A DNA stretch of 64,000 nucleotides. Origin: Bradyrhizobium sp. CCGB01. GTDB lineage: Bacteria > Pseudomonadota > Alphaproteobacteria > Rhizobiales > Xanthobacteraceae. This document shows, one piece after another, positions 52,694 to 61,082 of this stretch. Position 1 is the first letter of the stretch. Each line of letters opens with the position of its first letter. The stretch covers positions 2,542,001-2,606,000 of the forward strand of contig NZ_JANADK010000001.1 of the NCBI RefSeq assembly GCF_024199795.1, read 5' to 3'. The translations under genes were made by a program, and so were the position numbers. A model generated the notes under the pieces. That model was given only the letters and a program-made list of their open reading frames with translations, searched no databases and was not told where the DNA came from.

Positions 52694-53227
52694 GTGGCCA
52701 CTTTGACTCGCGTGCTCGACGCCATCGAGCATCACATCGGTTTCCCGCGCTCGCGCAGCAGCGGGGTAAGCAGACGTCTGCAAGAGGCGGACCTTCTGCC
52801 CTCTGGCGCACCTGGCGTTGCGCCGGAACTGGATCAGCGGGACGTGTGCCTACTGCTCGCTACGCTGATGAGCGCGCCAAAACTGCACGAGGCCGTGGAT
52901 CACGCACGCGCCTACGCGGCAATGACGCCTGGCGGTGTTGTGCTGTCGGCTGACGCGCCCGACAGCATTCCGCGCTCAGCGCTGGAATATTTGGAACTGC
53001 AGTCCGAAATCGCAATCGGTGGCCGGGCCGGTGCCGTCGAGGACGTTCGCGGCCATCGCTTCCAGTTCGTGCATTTTTGGCGCGAGCTTTCAGCACATAC
53101 GCCGGAAGGCACGGTAACGCGATTTGTTCTGCCAGGACAACTGGCAACGCATCAGCAGGCCCCGCACCGCATTGCTGGCGTTGTGAAGGGCGAGGCGTTT
53201 GTAAATTTGATGAAGGATCTTTTCTAA
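52694..53227 (+). CDS. Phage-type protein, unknown
   Basis: A 177-residue protein with GTG start and an aaggag ribosome site nine bases before it. It opens ATLTRVLDAIEHHIGFPRSR; the middle has RDVCLLLATLMSAPKLHEAV. It has no membrane segment. Its place ahead of a coiled-coil protein and a prohead protease gene suggests a phage regulatory or packaging-adjacent protein; I do not know its family. Confidence 0.5.
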   Translation: MATLTRVLDAIEHHIGFPRSRSSGVSRRLQEADLLPSGAPGVAPELDQRDVCLLLATLMSAPKLHEAVDHARAYAAMTPGGVVLSADAPDSIPRSALEYLELQSEIAIGGRAGAVEDVRGHRFQFVHFWRELSAHTPEGTVTRFVLPGQLATHQQAPHRIAGVVKGEAFVNLMKDLF

Positions 53228-53228
53228 G

Positions 53229-53990
53229 ATGGCATTGCTCAAGAAGAAAGAGGCGGCTGAATACCGCATCCCGTCGCTCGCTGAGGCATCGCCCGAATTT
53301 GCCGCCTTAGTACAGAAGAGGGCCGACCTTCATACGCTGCAGTCGAAGCTCAACGGCGAGCTTCGCGATGTGCAGAAACAGATCGATGCGGCCGGTGACA
53401 AAGGCCCGCGCGTTTCGGCGCGCATCGCTGAATTGTTGGGCGACGAGGCCGACAGTGCCCCGATGCTGCGAAAGCAGGCTGCGGACATCCGCGCACAGCT
53501 GGCAGACGTCGAGGCGGCATTGGAAATTGTTTTTCGTAGGTTGGACGACGCGAAGGGGCCGGCGAGCACTGCGGTTTGCCAAATTGTGAAGCCGGAGTAC
53601 GGCAAGCGCGTTGCTGCCGTCGCAAAAGCTCTCGAAGCGCTCGCCGAGGCGCGGGCTGGCTACGACGATTTGCGGAATCAGTTTGAGGCCGAGGATGTTG
53701 CGTGGACATCGCTGATCCCGCTCGCACTTGGCTTCCTGGGCGATCCCCGCGACGGACAGATTCCGCGATTTATGAAGGAAGTAAGGGGGCGGGCTATGTT
53801 TGAGAAAGCCACCTCAAAGCGTACGCGGTTAACCAAGCAATCGCGCCGCATCAAACTGCCCGGCAAGTCAGAAGCCTATGCCGATACTGACCCCATCGAA
53901 ATCGCGCGTGAGCTGCGAGCCAAGTCGAGGCTGGGCAAGCGCGAAGCCAGGCTCGATGCCGCCTCCAGAAAGGTGGCCAATGGCCGATAG
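53229..53990 (+). CDS. Phage-type coiled-coil protein
   Basis: A 253-residue soluble protein starting two bases after the previous stop. It has a long coiled coil (KRADLHTLQSKLNGELRDVQ, and QLADVEAALEIVFRRLDD), then a basic C-terminal end (KATSKRTRLTKQSRRIKLPG). Such proteins can be phage scaffolds or regulators. It overlaps the prohead protease gene by 11 bases. Confidence 0.55.
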   Translation: MALLKKKEAAEYRIPSLAEASPEFAALVQKRADLHTLQSKLNGELRDVQKQIDAAGDKGPRVSARIAELLGDEADSAPMLRKQAADIRAQLADVEAALEIVFRRLDDAKGPASTAVCQIVKPEYGKRVAAVAKALEALAEARAGYDDLRNQFEAEDVAWTSLIPLALGFLGDPRDGQIPRFMKEVRGRAMFEKATSKRTRLTKQSRRIKLPGKSEAYADTDPIEIARELRAKSRLGKREARLDAASRKVANGR

Positions 53991-54489
53991 CGTTATTTCG
54001 GGGTACGCAATCGTCTACAACAGCCCGACCGTGATCGCGGGCGAGTGGCGCGAACAACTCGCCCCGGGAAGCCTCACCCGCACGCTCAAGGAAAGCCCAG
54101 ACGTCGTGATGATTTTAAGTCACGACATCGGCCGGGTGCTCGGTCGCGTCTCGGCGGGCACGCTTGCATTGCGTGAGGATAGGGTAGGGCTGTACTTTGC
54201 ATTGACGGTCGATCCGTCGACTCCCGAGGGCCAGACTGCGCTCGGAACTGTCGGCCGACAGGACGTGAAGGGCTGCAGCTTTGGTTTCAGGGTGCGCGCC
54301 GAGGAATGGAAGGATGGCGGTGACCGATTGCCGCTCAGGACCATTACAGATCTTGATCTGTATGAGCTCACGCTGACCGCACTCCCAGCCTATGAGGAGA
54401 CAAGCGCATCGCTTCGGGCATCTAGCAACAACGACGCTGCAGTCCGGCGAATTCGTGAAGCGCAGCGGAGGCGGGGGATTTTGAAGTGA
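53980..54489 (+). CDS. Prohead (HK97-type) protease
   Basis: A 169-residue phage prohead maturation protease (family S78). GYAIVYNSPTVIAGEWREQL opens the fold, the catalytic His lies in MILSHDIGRVLGR, and the Ser in QDVKGCSFGFRVRAEEW; LYELTLTALPAYEETSAS closes it. It processes capsid protein in HK97-like phages. No portal, capsid or large terminase follows, so it is left from an incomplete prophage. Its start at 53980 gives the family N-terminus. Confidence 0.82.
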   Translation: MADSVISGYAIVYNSPTVIAGEWREQLAPGSLTRTLKESPDVVMILSHDIGRVLGRVSAGTLALREDRVGLYFALTVDPSTPEGQTALGTVGRQDVKGCSFGFRVRAEEWKDGGDRLPLRTITDLDLYELTLTALPAYEETSASLRASSNNDAAVRRIREAQRRRGILK

Positions 54490-54693
54490 CGGTGAAATTC
54501 GGGAACCCTACAGCGCATCGTCGCTGACGACGGCACCGGCCGACTGTGGCTGGTTGGCGTTGACGGTGTTGCGCACGCGATCACACGCAAGGCGCTGCGC
54601 GAGGCAGGCGTAGTACACCCATCGGCCGGCGATTCATTTGAATTCTTAGCGAATGACGGTGAGGCCGTGCAGTTGCGGAAGATCGCCGCGTGA
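54486..54693 (+). pseudogene. Small phage gene, probably frameshifted
   Basis: A GTG at 54486 overlaps the protease stop (GTGA) and gives VTVKFGNPTAHRR before a stop. The +1 frame then gives LQRIVADDGTGRLWLVGVDG to LRKIAA and the TGA at 54691-54693, with no start codon. So one base change probably split a 68-codon gene. Function unknown; its neighbour overlaps it by GTGA in the same style. Confidence 0.45.
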
Positions 54694-54893
54694 TTGCTGT
54701 TCCTGGCTATGAAGCGGAGTTCGCGGTGCGCGATGATCTGGGCAAGCGAACTTGGCGAGCCTGCGACGTGGTCGGAGTTCGGGGCGAGCCGTTTACCATG
54801 CAGTTCGTTATCGTGGTGCGCGGCCCGGTGGAGTATGTCGACGTCGTCAATGAAGTACGGCGACGGCTGCCATCAACAGAGCCGTTCAGCTAA
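54690..54893 (+). CDS. Small phage-type protein
   Basis: A 67-residue soluble protein, MIAVPGYEAEFAVRDDLGKR onward, starting with GTG overlapping the previous stop by four bases. It has no recognised family and is small and beta-strand rich (FTMQFVIVVRGPVEYVDVV). It fits the tightly packed head-gene region of a prophage. Confidence 0.5.
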   Translation: MIAVPGYEAEFAVRDDLGKRTWRACDVVGVRGEPFTMQFVIVVRGPVEYVDVVNEVRRRLPSTEPFS

Positions 54894-54990
54894 CCGGGAG
54901 GGGTGTCCGCAATCCCTCCGGCCTCCGCCACTAGCTACCGGCGGCCCCCAATTCCGCACGCATCTCCGTTTCAAAAGTTGAGGGTCAATT

Positions 54991-55359
54991 TTGGCCAGAC
55001 CACGAATTCCAAAAGCGCGTGCGCTCATTGAGGGCCGCGATCTTATTCACCCGGAGCGGCATAAGCGGCGCAACGAACCGACCGCTGCCCCGCTAGGAAA
55101 GCCGCCCAAGTGGATGACGTCCGCCCAGGCCGCTGCCTGGCGCACCTTCGAAGCCGAGGCGCCTTGGCTGAACTGCAGCCACCGCGGCCTGGTCGAGATC
55201 GCATCTGTAGTCCGCTCGCGCCTTGCGGCGGGCCAAGACGTAGGCGTGCAGGCTTTAGGCTTATTACGCTTATGCCTGAGTTCGATGGGCATGACGCCGG
55301 CAGACGCATCAAAAGTATCTTGGGCGGCTGAAGAGCCGGAAGACGATCTGTTGGACTAA
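54991..55359 (+). CDS. Probable small terminase subunit
   Basis: A 122-residue protein, TTG start. The basic N-terminus (MARPRIPKARALIEGRDL, HKRRNEPTAAPLGKPPKWM) and a helical region SAQAAAWRTFEAEAPWLNCS, VEIASVVRSRLAAGQDVGVQ resemble phage small terminase subunits, which recognise packaging sites. The final VSWAAEEPEDDLLD is acidic. No large terminase follows. Assignment is by style, not a firm motif. Confidence 0.55.
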   Translation: MARPRIPKARALIEGRDLIHPERHKRRNEPTAAPLGKPPKWMTSAQAAAWRTFEAEAPWLNCSHRGLVEIASVVRSRLAAGQDVGVQALGLLRLCLSSMGMTPADASKVSWAAEEPEDDLLD

Positions 55360-55363
55360 AAAC

Positions 55364-55630
55364 TTACGGACACTCCGGCAGAGCTAGGAGGTTATCGTTG
55401 TAGTAGCCGTCAGCGTGAGTTCGAACATATTTTCCGTTCGGGCCACTAACGACACCAACGTCGGCGCGCTTACCGCCGACCAACGTGAAAAATGTATTGG
55501 TCCCGTTCTCGATCGATCTAATGACCTCCGATCTCGGCCACTTCCAACCGCCCCCTCCGAGGTGCGTAACCCCCTCATGCGAGTTGTCGCGTGGCTGCTT
55601 GTTGATGCAGGTGACCTGTACGTCTGGCAT
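55364..55630 (-). CDS. DUF3892-type protein
   Basis: An 88-residue protein with the DUF3892 pattern: VQVTCINKQPRDNSHEGVTHLG, WKWPRSEVIRSIENGTNTFF, GPNGKYVRTHADGYYNDNLL. The family is common in bacteria and mostly uncharacterised; it often stands alone as an accessory gene. It is on the opposite strand to the phage genes, so it is probably a morphological passenger (moron) of the prophage. Confidence 0.75.
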   Translation of the reverse strand: MPDVQVTCINKQPRDNSHEGVTHLGGGGWKWPRSEVIRSIENGTNTFFTLVGGKRADVGVVSGPNGKYVRTHADGYYNDNLLALPECP

Positions 55631-55747
55631 TTCCTCCCCCCGATGTTCTGCATTTCATAGATAGCAACTACAGCGGGAAAGCAATAGGCAGTCGCAGAAC
55701 GCGAGGCTCTTTCGGCCTGACTTGCCCGCCCGCAGGGCGCACAGCTC

Positions 55748-55948
55748 ATGACAGCAAGCCCAGAGGATTTTCTCACAATGACTCAACTCCACAACCTTCC
55801 ACCCGACTTCACCGAGCCGCCGCCTGACGTGCGCGGCTGGCTCGCCTGGCAGCCGTTGACAGGCAAAGCGTGGTGCAAGGTCGACGGCCAATGGCTCCCG
55901 ATCGCGGAAGCAAACGCACTGATTGAAGAAAGAAAGAATTCACATTGA
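55748..55948 (+). CDS. Small phage-type protein
   Basis: A 66-residue protein that ends overlapping the tail-fibre fragment by four bases. It has a Trp-rich core (VRGWLAWQPLTGKAWCKVDG). An internal ATG at 55778 could be the start. It resembles small hypothetical proteins next to phage tail genes; no function known. Confidence 0.45.
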   Translation: MTASPEDFLTMTQLHNLPPDFTEPPPDVRGWLAWQPLTGKAWCKVDGQWLPIAEANALIEERKNSH

Positions 55949-56175
55949 CCGCACTCTCTTCATACTCCACCGGCACCGTCTCCGTCGCAGCCGGCGGCAC
56001 CACTGTAACCGGCGTCGGAACCATCTGGTCTGACGGTAGCGCAAAGCCTGGCGACATTCTCCAGATCGGCAATTCCCAATCAGTGATTTCGGACGTCACC
56101 GACGCCACGCATCTGGTCATTCCGCCGTGGGGCGGCGGCGCGCAGAGCGGCGTTGCCTACAAAATTTGGCAGTAG
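55945..56175 (+). pseudogene. Tail-fibre N-terminal fragment
   Basis: A 76-codon frame starting with TTG. SSYSTGTVSVAAGGTTVTGV, GTIWSDGSAKPGDILQIGN, and HLVIPPWGGGAQSGVAYKIW match the N-terminal beta repeat found in phage tail and baseplate proteins. The rest is missing; the gene stops at 56175 right where the reverse-strand membrane gene begins to read. So the prophage was cut here by a deletion or insertion event. Confidence 0.6.
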
Positions 56176-57185
56176 AGAATTGGCGTATGCAGCGTTACGA
56201 TGATCTTCCTGAAATAAATGCTCGCCACATCTACCGGGTGAGCAAAGACGGTGTTGAAATATAGGCCCTTGAGGATCTCGTAAAAGCGGGGGTTAAGGTA
56301 TTCGACACTGGGGTCAACGGCCTTGACCGCATCGATGGCGCTGAAGTCGCTCCACTCGATACCGAAGGGATTTTCGACAGCCCCGAGGCCCATGTACAGA
56401 TTGGCCCACGTCCCGTGGCTTTCGATCTTCTCCGGCGGCGGCAGATCGTAGGCGATGTCTCTCGCTCGCAGGAGCCCAAACGGAGCTGCAGCCGTCGCGA
56501 TGACGGCAACAGCCAACACTACGCTCGTGATCCACTTGCGGTCTCGCACGGCAATGACGCCGACGGCGAGCAGCGAAGCGACAATGCCCATCATTCCGAC
56601 CGCTTCGCGGAACAGGAGGGCGGCGATCAGGCCGAGGAAGCCGGTGGCGATCCATGCAGCGTGCCGGGCGGTCAGCAACGCAATAGGAAGTATCGCCGCG
56701 AAGCACGCGGCGCCGAGCTGCGCAGGATGCGGCGTGAGGGCATGAAACTGGTTCGATATGATCGTGCCGACAGTGAGTAGGGCAAAAGCGGAAAGCGGCA
56801 TCCCGGCCGAGAAGACAATCAGGGCCAGAACCGCCAAGCCCACGTAGTTCACCGTCGAATTCAGGATTGAGATGCCGGATTCCGTGGGAACCTTGCCGGT
56901 CAGTAGGGTGGCCAAGTCGAGCGAAAGGGCGTGGCCAAGGTCATCGCCGCCGAAACCATCGGCGATCGGCAGGACCTTATCGTCGCGACAGATAACCAGG
57001 ATTGTTCCGGTTTGCCGGGCGCACTCCGCGCTTTTGAGCCAGACCTTGCCCGTGGTCCACGTCAATTCCATGCCGGAGGACGCGGCATACGATCGATAGA
57101 GCTGTGGAACTGTGAAGAGGAGAAGCGTGGCACCCAGCAGGAGGGCAAAGCCATGACTGCCGACGAACTTCCTGCCTGAGAACAT
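56157..57185 (-). pseudogene. Polytopic membrane protein, 3' truncated
   Basis: A 342-residue frame with about seven membrane helices (VNYVGLAVLALIVFSAGMPL, CFAAILPIALLTARHAAWIA, GFLGLIAALLFREAVGMMGI, SVVLAVAVIATAAAPFGLLR) and a soluble part with RDIAYDLPPPEKIESHGTWA. It looks like a glycosyltransferase-type (GT39-like) integral membrane protein, but I cannot name it. The last six codons read through into the tail-fibre text (56157-56175), so the natural C-terminus is missing. The start at 57185 is taken at an internal ATG; 57227 is the alternative. Confidence 0.6.
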
Positions 57186-57334
57186 TTCCACGTCACCCCA
57201 TTGCACGGCCCCTATAGCCCACCACAACCACCTCGTGCAAGTACGCCATTAGCTACTTGACACTCGCCGCCATTTGATCGGGCGGCATTGGGTTGGTAGC
57301 GGTGGAGGGGGGTGAGGAGATAGAGGGATCTGCA

Positions 57335-57433
57335 TCAATGAAAGCTAACCAAGAACCGGATAGCAAAGAACGCCCCTGCGACTACGGCCACGGTGGCGGC
57401 TAGCGCAAAAGCGATCTTGAGGCTTTCGTTCAA
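57335..57433 (-). CDS. Small membrane peptide, paralogue A
   Basis: A 32-residue peptide with TTG start and an aggag ribosome site eight bases before it. Sequence pattern NESLKIAFALAATVAVVAGA, then FFAIRFLVSFH. One membrane helix. It is a clear paralogue of the peptide at 58161-58262. The conserved GAFFAIRFLV part and the own ribosome site support a real gene. Function unknown. Confidence 0.6.
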   Translation of the reverse strand: MNESLKIAFALAATVAVVAGAFFAIRFLVSFH

Positions 57434-57638
57434 AGATTAACTCCTAAACAGGCCGCACGATCGGCGCAGCGCCAGCCTAGTCCGCGACGGTTGAATTGGG
57501 CGCCTACCAATCTAGGTAGGTGGCCTGAAGTCCTTCTCCGCGATACAGCTTTGCGGCTCCCGTGGCCTCACCGTCACCGCGGGAGCGCGCGGTGGTCAGC
57601 TTTGCTGTCAGGGCGGTAAGGCTGGCCACCGAAGTTAG

Positions 57639-57693
57639 CGGCGCGTGATAGGGACAGCGCTTCTTCGGTATGGGGGCGCCGAGTCACATCGCC
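57639..57693. repeat. Hairpin repeat, copy 1
   Basis: Core boxes AGGGACAGCG and CGCCGAGTC face each other across a loop, with GTGA/TCAC pairing outside. Same element as copies 2 (57711-57776) and 3 (59978-60040). Confidence 0.6.
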
Positions 57694-57710
57694 AGTAAAC
57701 TTCGCTAGCA

Positions 57711-57776
57711 GCGCGGACGTGGCAGGGACAGCGCCAACCTCTCGTATCTCCGACTGGCGCCGAGTCGCGTCCGCGC
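57711..57776. repeat. Hairpin repeat, copy 2
   Basis: GCGCGGACG (57711-57719) pairs exactly with CGTCCGCGC (57768-57776); inside, GCGCCA faces TGGCGC. The core boxes AGGGACAGCG and CGCCGAGTC are kept. The text after it, TGCTTCAATTGCG, is also found after copy 3. Confidence 0.7.
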
Positions 57777-57880
57777 TGCTTCAATTGCGAGGATGGCTGG
57801 ATGTGAGGACGCGCTCTAACAGCCCTTCTTTCTTTGGTCGATATTCGGGCACTGGGTTTTTTGAGAAATGGAGAAGTTAA

Positions 57881-58084
57881 GTGGCTATGGGGACAGTGAA
57901 GTGGTTCAACCCGACGAAGGGGTATGGGTTTATTCAACCGGATTCGGGCGGGAAGGACGTCTTTGTTCACATCTCGGCAGTTGAGAAAGCCGGCTTCACC
58001 TCGCTCGCAGAGGGAGCCAAGGTTAGCTTCGACGTCGTGAACAATCGCGGAAAAGACTCGGCGGAAAATCTACGTGTCGGTTGA
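57881..58084 (+). CDS. cspA: Cold-shock protein
   Basis: A 67-residue cold-shock-domain protein: [20 protein letters not shown] (RNP1 KGYGFIQ) and [13 protein letters not shown] (RNP2 VFVHIS). It binds single-stranded nucleic acids and acts as an RNA chaperone. Start GTG 57881 is supported by ggagaag ten bases before it; ATG 57887 is also possible. It is flanked by two paralogous membrane peptides and hairpin repeats, which is unusual. Confidence 0.92.
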   Translation: MAMGTVKWFNPTKGYGFIQPDSGGKDVFVHISAVEKAGFTSLAEGAKVSFDVVNNRGKDSAENLRVG

Positions 58085-58160
58085 TACAGCGCCCTAGCCA
58101 AAGCCTACGCGAAAGCGCGGGGCACCTGAGAAAATGCGGGGGTGCAAAACCCCCGTCGAT

Positions 58161-58262
58161 CTAGCCGTGAAACCCCACTAGAAACCGAATGGCAAAAAAG
58201 GCGCCCGCCGCCACAATGACGGTAGCGCTAATCGCGAACAGCACCCTCAGGCTATTGTTCAT
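58161..58262 (-). CDS. Small membrane peptide, paralogue B
   Basis: A 33-residue peptide, MNNSLRVLFAISATVIVAAG, then AFFAIRFLVGFHG. It matches the peptide at 57335-57433 in 20 or more positions, including GAFFAIRFLV. One membrane helix of about 20 residues and a short basic end. Both lie on the minus strand on either side of the cold-shock gene. Function unknown. Confidence 0.6.
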   Translation of the reverse strand: MNNSLRVLFAISATVIVAAGAFFAIRFLVGFHG

Positions 58263-58457
58263 GGTGTCTCTGCCACGTCCAGCGTAGTCATCGCTCGGCC
58301 TCTTGATGGCTTCCTCGCTCAGGCTGAAGCACTTTATGCGGGGACAACTGCGGGTGGCAACCTACCTGGGCTTGTAGGCCGATGGGCGAGGGCCGCGGCT
58401 ATGCGACGTTACTACTTCCCGATCTTCCACAACGGAAAGACGCAGGCATCTCGTTCT

Positions 58458-58844
58458 CTACGGGTCCTCGATTGAGCCGTATGTTTTTATGATGTGCGTC
58501 GCCGTAAGCGAGTAATCTTGCGTTCTAGCTTCGGCTATGTCGGCAAGTCGACCATCGGAAGGAAGCGTAAAGCGAGATCTGATGTTGAAGTGAGGGTAGT
58601 ACCCACGAATTCGGTGGTGCAGTTCAGCTGCGACTTCAACGTCGGCTGATGCAATGCGCCTGCCGCCCCATACTGTAATGAAGCGCGCTAAAGGATGTGT
58701 TCGCTTCAACTTGCTTTTGGTCGTTATTTGCGCGTCAAGCCATTGATAGGCGATCCGGACGCAATCATCATGTTCGTGAACAACGTTTGAGTCTTGATAT
58801 CTGACGCGCCCTTTGGCGTCCGCAATTTCGTTGGCAGTGAGCAT
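58458..58844 (-). CDS. Unknown 128-residue protein
   Basis: A soluble protein with a HEHDDCVRIAYQWLDAQITT stretch and WGGRRIASADVEVAAELHHR in the middle, and TQDYSLTATHIIKTYGSIED at the end. No family known to me. The start at 58844 has a short gap to a convergent unknown stretch. The regular codon pattern over 128 codons supports a real gene. Confidence 0.5.
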   Translation of the reverse strand: MLTANEIADAKGRVRYQDSNVVHEHDDCVRIAYQWLDAQITTKSKLKRTHPLARFITVWGGRRIASADVEVAAELHHRIRGYYPHFNIRSRFTLPSDGRLADIAEARTQDYSLTATHIIKTYGSIEDP

Positions 58845-59064
58845 GGGTTGAAAGCTCCTCCAACATGTTTAGCAGCGAGTGCCATTGCTGGTAATCGGCT
58901 TGTGATATTAGGCCAGTCAGCGGTGATCCGATCTACTAGGAGATCTGGTAGTTGCGGTGTCAAATGCGGTGTCAAAAATGGAAATACAAATGGGGTGGAA
59001 TGGATTCTGCAGTATACGTTGACGCCGTTGCGTGGTGATCGGTTCATCGCGCGGGAACCTCGAA

Positions 59065-59511
59065 ATGACAAACGAGTCGCAATTACGCGAGAAGCTTCGG
59101 AAAATCGATGCGTCGTTCTCGGGTGCTGGAACTACCGGTGAGCGCATCATGCCGCGATTTGCGCTACAGCGTGCGCGTGCTCGGGTCGAAGAGGGGCGAG
59201 CTGGCCACGACCCGCCGATCGAGCAGCAATTGTCGCTTCCCGACCGATGGTCGCGGCAGCTATTTTTGGCGCTATGCCGCCGGTACGGGCTGCGGCCGTT
59301 TCGTTATCGCCGCCAGCGACGCAACACGGTGATGATCCGAGCGTCACGCGGCTTCGTCGTCAAGGTTCTGCTACCGGAGTTCACCGAGCTGGAGAGGGCG
59401 CTGCAGGTCTATCTGCACGAGGTGACGCTGCGCGTGATACGCGACGAGATTTATGAGGACACCAGCGATGCGCAGGAAATTTCAGATCCCCTGGCGTCGA
59501 ACTCCACGTGA
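59065..59511 (+). CDS. Conserved unknown (alphaproteobacterial)
   Basis: A 148-residue basic protein. LREKLRKIDASFSGAGTTGE opens it; the conserved part is SLPDRWSRQLFLALCRRYGL, RPFRYRRQRRNTVMI, and LLPEFTELERALQVYLHEVT. I recall this as a widely kept alphaproteobacterial protein of unknown role, often with a DUF2786-type N-terminus. Start at 59065 chosen for the family N-terminus MTNESQLREKL. No fault seen. Confidence 0.68.
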   Translation: MTNESQLREKLRKIDASFSGAGTTGERIMPRFALQRARARVEEGRAGHDPPIEQQLSLPDRWSRQLFLALCRRYGLRPFRYRRQRRNTVMIRASRGFVVKVLLPEFTELERALQVYLHEVTLRVIRDEIYEDTSDAQEISDPLASNST

Positions 59512-60182
59512 TGGCTCTGTCACATCGACATTGCCGACGAAACAGAGTTTTGCCGTCGTCGAAACTCGCCGGGCTAGCGTCGGTGCGTGCGCTACGTCGA
59601 GCCGTCATGGCGTGGCGCCTTTGTCCAGCGCGTCCGCTAGCATCCTCAGAAACGGTTGATGCCAATCATCCGACAGCAGCCAAGCCGGCAGGCTGGCGAC
59701 GTAGCGGCTCAGCGCGATGACGCCCGCAAGCGTTGTGGGTTTGGAGTGGGAGGAGCACGTCTCTGTACTGGTCGAGAGCCAACAACCGCTCCTCGCTGAT
59801 TGCCTTCAATCACCTCAAAGACCAAATCTAATTCAGTCGCCATGGGGCGCATTTGCACCAGGCCACATGAGATCGACACCTGCCGATCCTGGTAGGTGCG
59901 GTCGACACCATTGGTCGATACAGCCCGAGGGGCATGCCCGTAGACTTGCACTCCGCGCGGCATGTGCTTGGGGCAGTGCGGGCGCGGTAGGGACAGCGTC
60001 GGGTTGCTCATTCCCCAACGCCGAGTCGCGCTCGCGCTGCTTCAATTGCGCTGAGGTGGATTGCCCCTAATTTCAGGGGGGGTGAAGCAAGCGCGCGGAT
60101 AAAATCGGCCCTCGGGTGGCCGGAAAGGCGCCAGCAAGGTGTCGCGCGGCATCCAGAGAGACGTAGGGATGACTGATGACTG
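59512..60182. other. Gene-poor stretch with hairpin repeat 3
   Basis: No supported gene over 670 bases. It contains the third copy of the hairpin repeat (59978-60040), and near its end a threefold tandem of ATGACTG (60172-60190) at the start of the small gene that follows. Confidence 0.5.
59978..60040. repeat. Hairpin repeat, copy 3
   Basis: GCGGGCGC faces GCGCTCGC at the ends, with AGGGACAGCG and CGCCGAGTC as in the other copies. It shares the flank TGCTTCAATTGCG with copy 2. The same orientation is kept in all three. Confidence 0.6.
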
Positions 60183-60377
60183 ATGACTAAGGTCACTGTC
60201 TACAAGATTTTTCTCTACGAGCCCAAGGAGAACGAGCCGCTTATTTCCCGGCGGATGGCGACTCGTCCCGGCGCCGCAGCCATGTGCGGGTTAGCCATAA
60301 AAGACACCGGGTACGTTGTCGACGCAATGAGCAGGGCAATCAATGGACTGCGCTGGATTTCGACCCGGTCGCATTAG
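60183..60377 (+). CDS. Small unknown protein
   Basis: A 64-residue protein, MTKVTVYKIFLYEPKENEPL then AAAMCGLAIKDTGYVVDAMS. It starts inside a tandem of ATGACTG units with an agggatg-type ribosome site. No family is recognised; coding is likely but not certain. Confidence 0.4.
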   Translation: MTKVTVYKIFLYEPKENEPLISRRMATRPGAAAMCGLAIKDTGYVVDAMSRAINGLRWISTRSH

Positions 60378-60435
60378 GCTGCAAGAAAGAGCGGCCTTGA
60401 TACTGCAGCGTTCCTGACGAACGCCTTAGGATGGC

Positions 60436-60549
60436 CTACGGCCGTTCACCCAGCACCGCGCGCGCTATCTGCGCCTCGGTGGGGTAGAGGGGCATGTTGT
60501 CAGCGGTATGCCGCCGCTTGCGTGGTTTGTTTTCGTCTTCGGTGGTCAT
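60436..60549 (-). CDS. Small basic unknown protein
   Basis: A 37-residue peptide: MTTEDENKPRKRRHTADNMP, LYPTEAQIARAVLGERP. It overlaps the gene before it by ATGA, a sign that both are translated as a unit. It resembles small accessory peptides of integrated elements in Bradyrhizobium, but no function is known. Confidence 0.45.
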   Translation of the reverse strand: MTTEDENKPRKRRHTADNMPLYPTEAQIARAVLGERP

Positions 60550-60656
60550 CGCTTAATCGAATGCTCCTGCATAAAACGCGCAGCTCTGGCGCGGGCTCGC
60601 TCCATCGTGGCTTCCTTGGCATAAAGCGCGGCAAGCTCAGCCCTTGGTGTCGCCAT
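60546..60656 (-). CDS. Small Ala/Arg-rich unknown protein
   Basis: A 36-residue peptide, MATPRAELAALYAKEATMER, then ARARAARFMQEHSIKR, highly helical. It is coupled to the next peptide gene by ATGA. The start could be further upstream (60761), but the text there is unlike coding sequence. Function unknown. Confidence 0.4.
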   Translation of the reverse strand: MATPRAELAALYAKEATMERARARAARFMQEHSIKR

Positions 60657-60839
60657 TGTTGTTTGGGCTCCATGCCGATAGCGTAGGTCCGAGCGAATGC
60701 TCGGTACCGCGTGTGAGGCTGTGGTGGAATCAACCGGTGCTGCTCGCACCACAGCCCGCAAGGGCTTAGGCTAGCGGCTGCAGTGCTCACATCGGGGACG
60801 ACCGCCAGTCCCCTGAGCAAGATACTGCCTTTCGATATT

Positions 60840-61082
60840 GTTGCCTTCAGTGCATTTGTTGTTGTCGTGATAGACGTTTTATGTGTTCGGCTTCTTTGAG
60901 TGGAATGGAGGCACTTTAGCCATAATCAAAAACTCCCGTAAAATAGCGTAGCCGATCGCTACGCCGGAAGGTAGCTGCCAGATTCCCACAACCTTGTTGA
61001 CTCATTAAATAGAATAACAACCTAAAAGGTGTGCTATTAAGTGCAAAAGTGGACATTTGTTCCCGGCGAACTGGAGCGGACC
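60840..61082. other. A+T-richer gap
   Basis: No gene seen. The stretch has lower GC than its surroundings (for example 60990-61040) and may carry the promoter side or the ends of an old insertion sequence. At 61039-61080 there is text with gtgcaaaagtggacatttg that looks like an insertion-sequence end, unproven. Confidence 0.4.

Noticed and set aside
60500..60820. Open frame of 106 codons on minus
   Set aside because: Different frame from the two ATGA-coupled small peptides, without ribosome site or familiar pattern.
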